From positions 1 to 6,374 of the forward strand of contig CANRLD010000102.1 in assembly GCA_947631375.1 (NCBI GenBank): a stretch of DNA of 6,374 nt, given 5' to 3'. Source of the DNA: an uncultured Methylophaga sp. (GTDB lineage: Bacteria; Pseudomonadota; Gammaproteobacteria; Nitrosococcales; Methylophagaceae). The notes beneath the pieces were generated by a model. That model was not told where the DNA came from, did not search any database, and was given only the letters and a program-made list of their open reading frames with translations. Positions 5,621-6,374 of the stretch are shown piece by piece. Position 1 is the first letter of the stretch; every line of letters starts with the position of its first letter. The translations under genes were made by a program, and so were the position numbers.

Positions 5621-6374
5621 ATGAAAGATTTGCTTAACATGTTAAAGCAGCAGAGTCAGCCGGAAGAATTCGATGCGATTCGCATCGGGCTGGCTTCGCC
5701 CAAAATGGTTCGCTCTTGGTCATTTGGTGAAGTGAAAAAGCCGGAAACGATCAACTACCGTACTTTTAAACCAGAACGGGAAGGTCTGTTCTGCTGCAAA
5801 ATCTTTGGACCGGTAAAAGACTATGAATGTTTATGTGGTAAATATAAACGCCTGAAACATCGTGGCGTTATCTGTGAGAAATGTGGTGTTGAAGTTACCG
5901 TCGCCAAAGTACGGCGTGAGCGTATGGGCCACATTGAGCTTGCCAGTCCGGTTGCCCATATCTGGTTTTTGAAGTCATTACCATCACGTATTTCCTTGTT
6001 CCTGGATATGACACTGCGGGATATTGAGCGCGTCTTGTATTTCGAAGCCTTTATTGTTGTCGACCCTGGTATGACCCCGCTGGAAAGAGGACAACTGCTT
6101 TCTGATGATATGTATATGCAGGCAGTTGAGGAATACGGTGAAGAATTTGATGCTCGCATGGGAGCAGAAGCGGTTCAGCAATTACTGCGAAATATCGATC
6201 TGACAAAAGAGGTTGATATTATTCGTGAACATATTGATGGCACCAATTCAGAAACCAAGATCAAAAAACTGACCAAGCGACTGAAGCTGATGGAGGCCTT
6301 CCTCGACTCCGGTAATAAGCCAGAGTGGATGGTGATGGAAGTTTTACCTGTTCTGCCACCAGATTTGCGCCCAC
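5621..6374 (+). CDS. rpoC: DNA-directed RNA polymerase subunit beta' (5' part, cut by window end)
   Basis: Beta' carries the catalytic magnesium and the clamp. The 251 complete codons seen here cover its N-terminal part. They begin MKDLLNMLKQQSQPEEFDAI after GGAG at 5610-5613, seven bases before the ATG. The N-terminal zinc finger is intact, with C70, C72, C85 and C88 in DYECLCGKYKRL and GVICEKCGVE, exactly at the E. coli positions. Conserved blocks after it include KVRRERMGHIELASPVAHIW, SLPSRI and LRDIERVLYF, and the window ends in VLPVLPPDLRP, just before the segments leading to the lid and rudder. The catalytic NADFDGD motif lies beyond the window. It follows rpoB in the same direction with 55 bases between and is almost certainly co-transcribed with it. 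Confidence 0.98.
   Translation, partial: MKDLLNMLKQQSQPEEFDAIRIGLASPKMVRSWSFGEVKKPETINYRTFKPEREGLFCCKIFGPVKDYECLCGKYKRLKHRGVICEKCGVEVTVAKVRRERMGHIELASPVAHIWFLKSLPSRISLFLDMTLRDIERVLYFEAFIVVDPGMTPLERGQLLSDDMYMQAVEEYGEEFDARMGAEAVQQLLRNIDLTKEVDIIREHIDGTNSETKIKKLTKRLKLMEAFLDSGNKPEWMVMEVLPVLPPDLRP

Overview
This is a piece of the conserved ribosomal-protein/RNA-polymerase locus of a bacterium, read entirely on the + strand: end of an rplA-like frame, then rplJ (L10), rplL (L7/L12), rpoB (beta) and the first part of rpoC (beta'). The proteins point to a gammaproteobacterium of moderate GC. RpoB carries both large lineage-specific insertions known from the E. coli beta subunit and starts with the same EKKRIRKDFGKRP block. 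RpoC keeps E. coli numbering through the zinc-finger cysteines, and an E. coli-type L10 leader RNA precedes rplJ. I cannot place it more finely from the sequence alone.

Layout. Bases 2-151 are the open 3' end of a reading frame whose last 13-15 codons look like the C-terminus of ribosomal protein L1, while the preceding ~34 codons look like the end of a chemoreceptor signalling domain, with a different codon usage. This is either an assembly/recombination chimera or a real junction. Bases 152-360 are the rplJ leader, with a recognisable L10(L12) binding fold, a hairpin that encloses the rplJ Shine-Dalgarno and GTG start, and a long-range complementarity between the two. rplJ (361-888) and rplL (946-1317) follow. 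The 171-base gap before rpoB holds a strong intrinsic terminator that is best read as the rplL-rpoB attenuator, followed by further small hairpins. rpoB (1489-5565) is intact. rpoC starts at 5621 and runs off the window.

The genes work together as in other gammaproteobacteria. L10 and L12 make the ribosomal stalk and, as a complex, feed back on translation of their own mRNA through the leader. Partial termination after rplL lowers transcription into rpoBC, so that ribosomal stalk proteins outnumber polymerase subunits. No new biological system is evident. The points worth a second look are the chimeric left edge, the unusual wiring of the rplJ start site, and an L10 C-terminal helix that is exactly ten residues longer than in E. 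coli.
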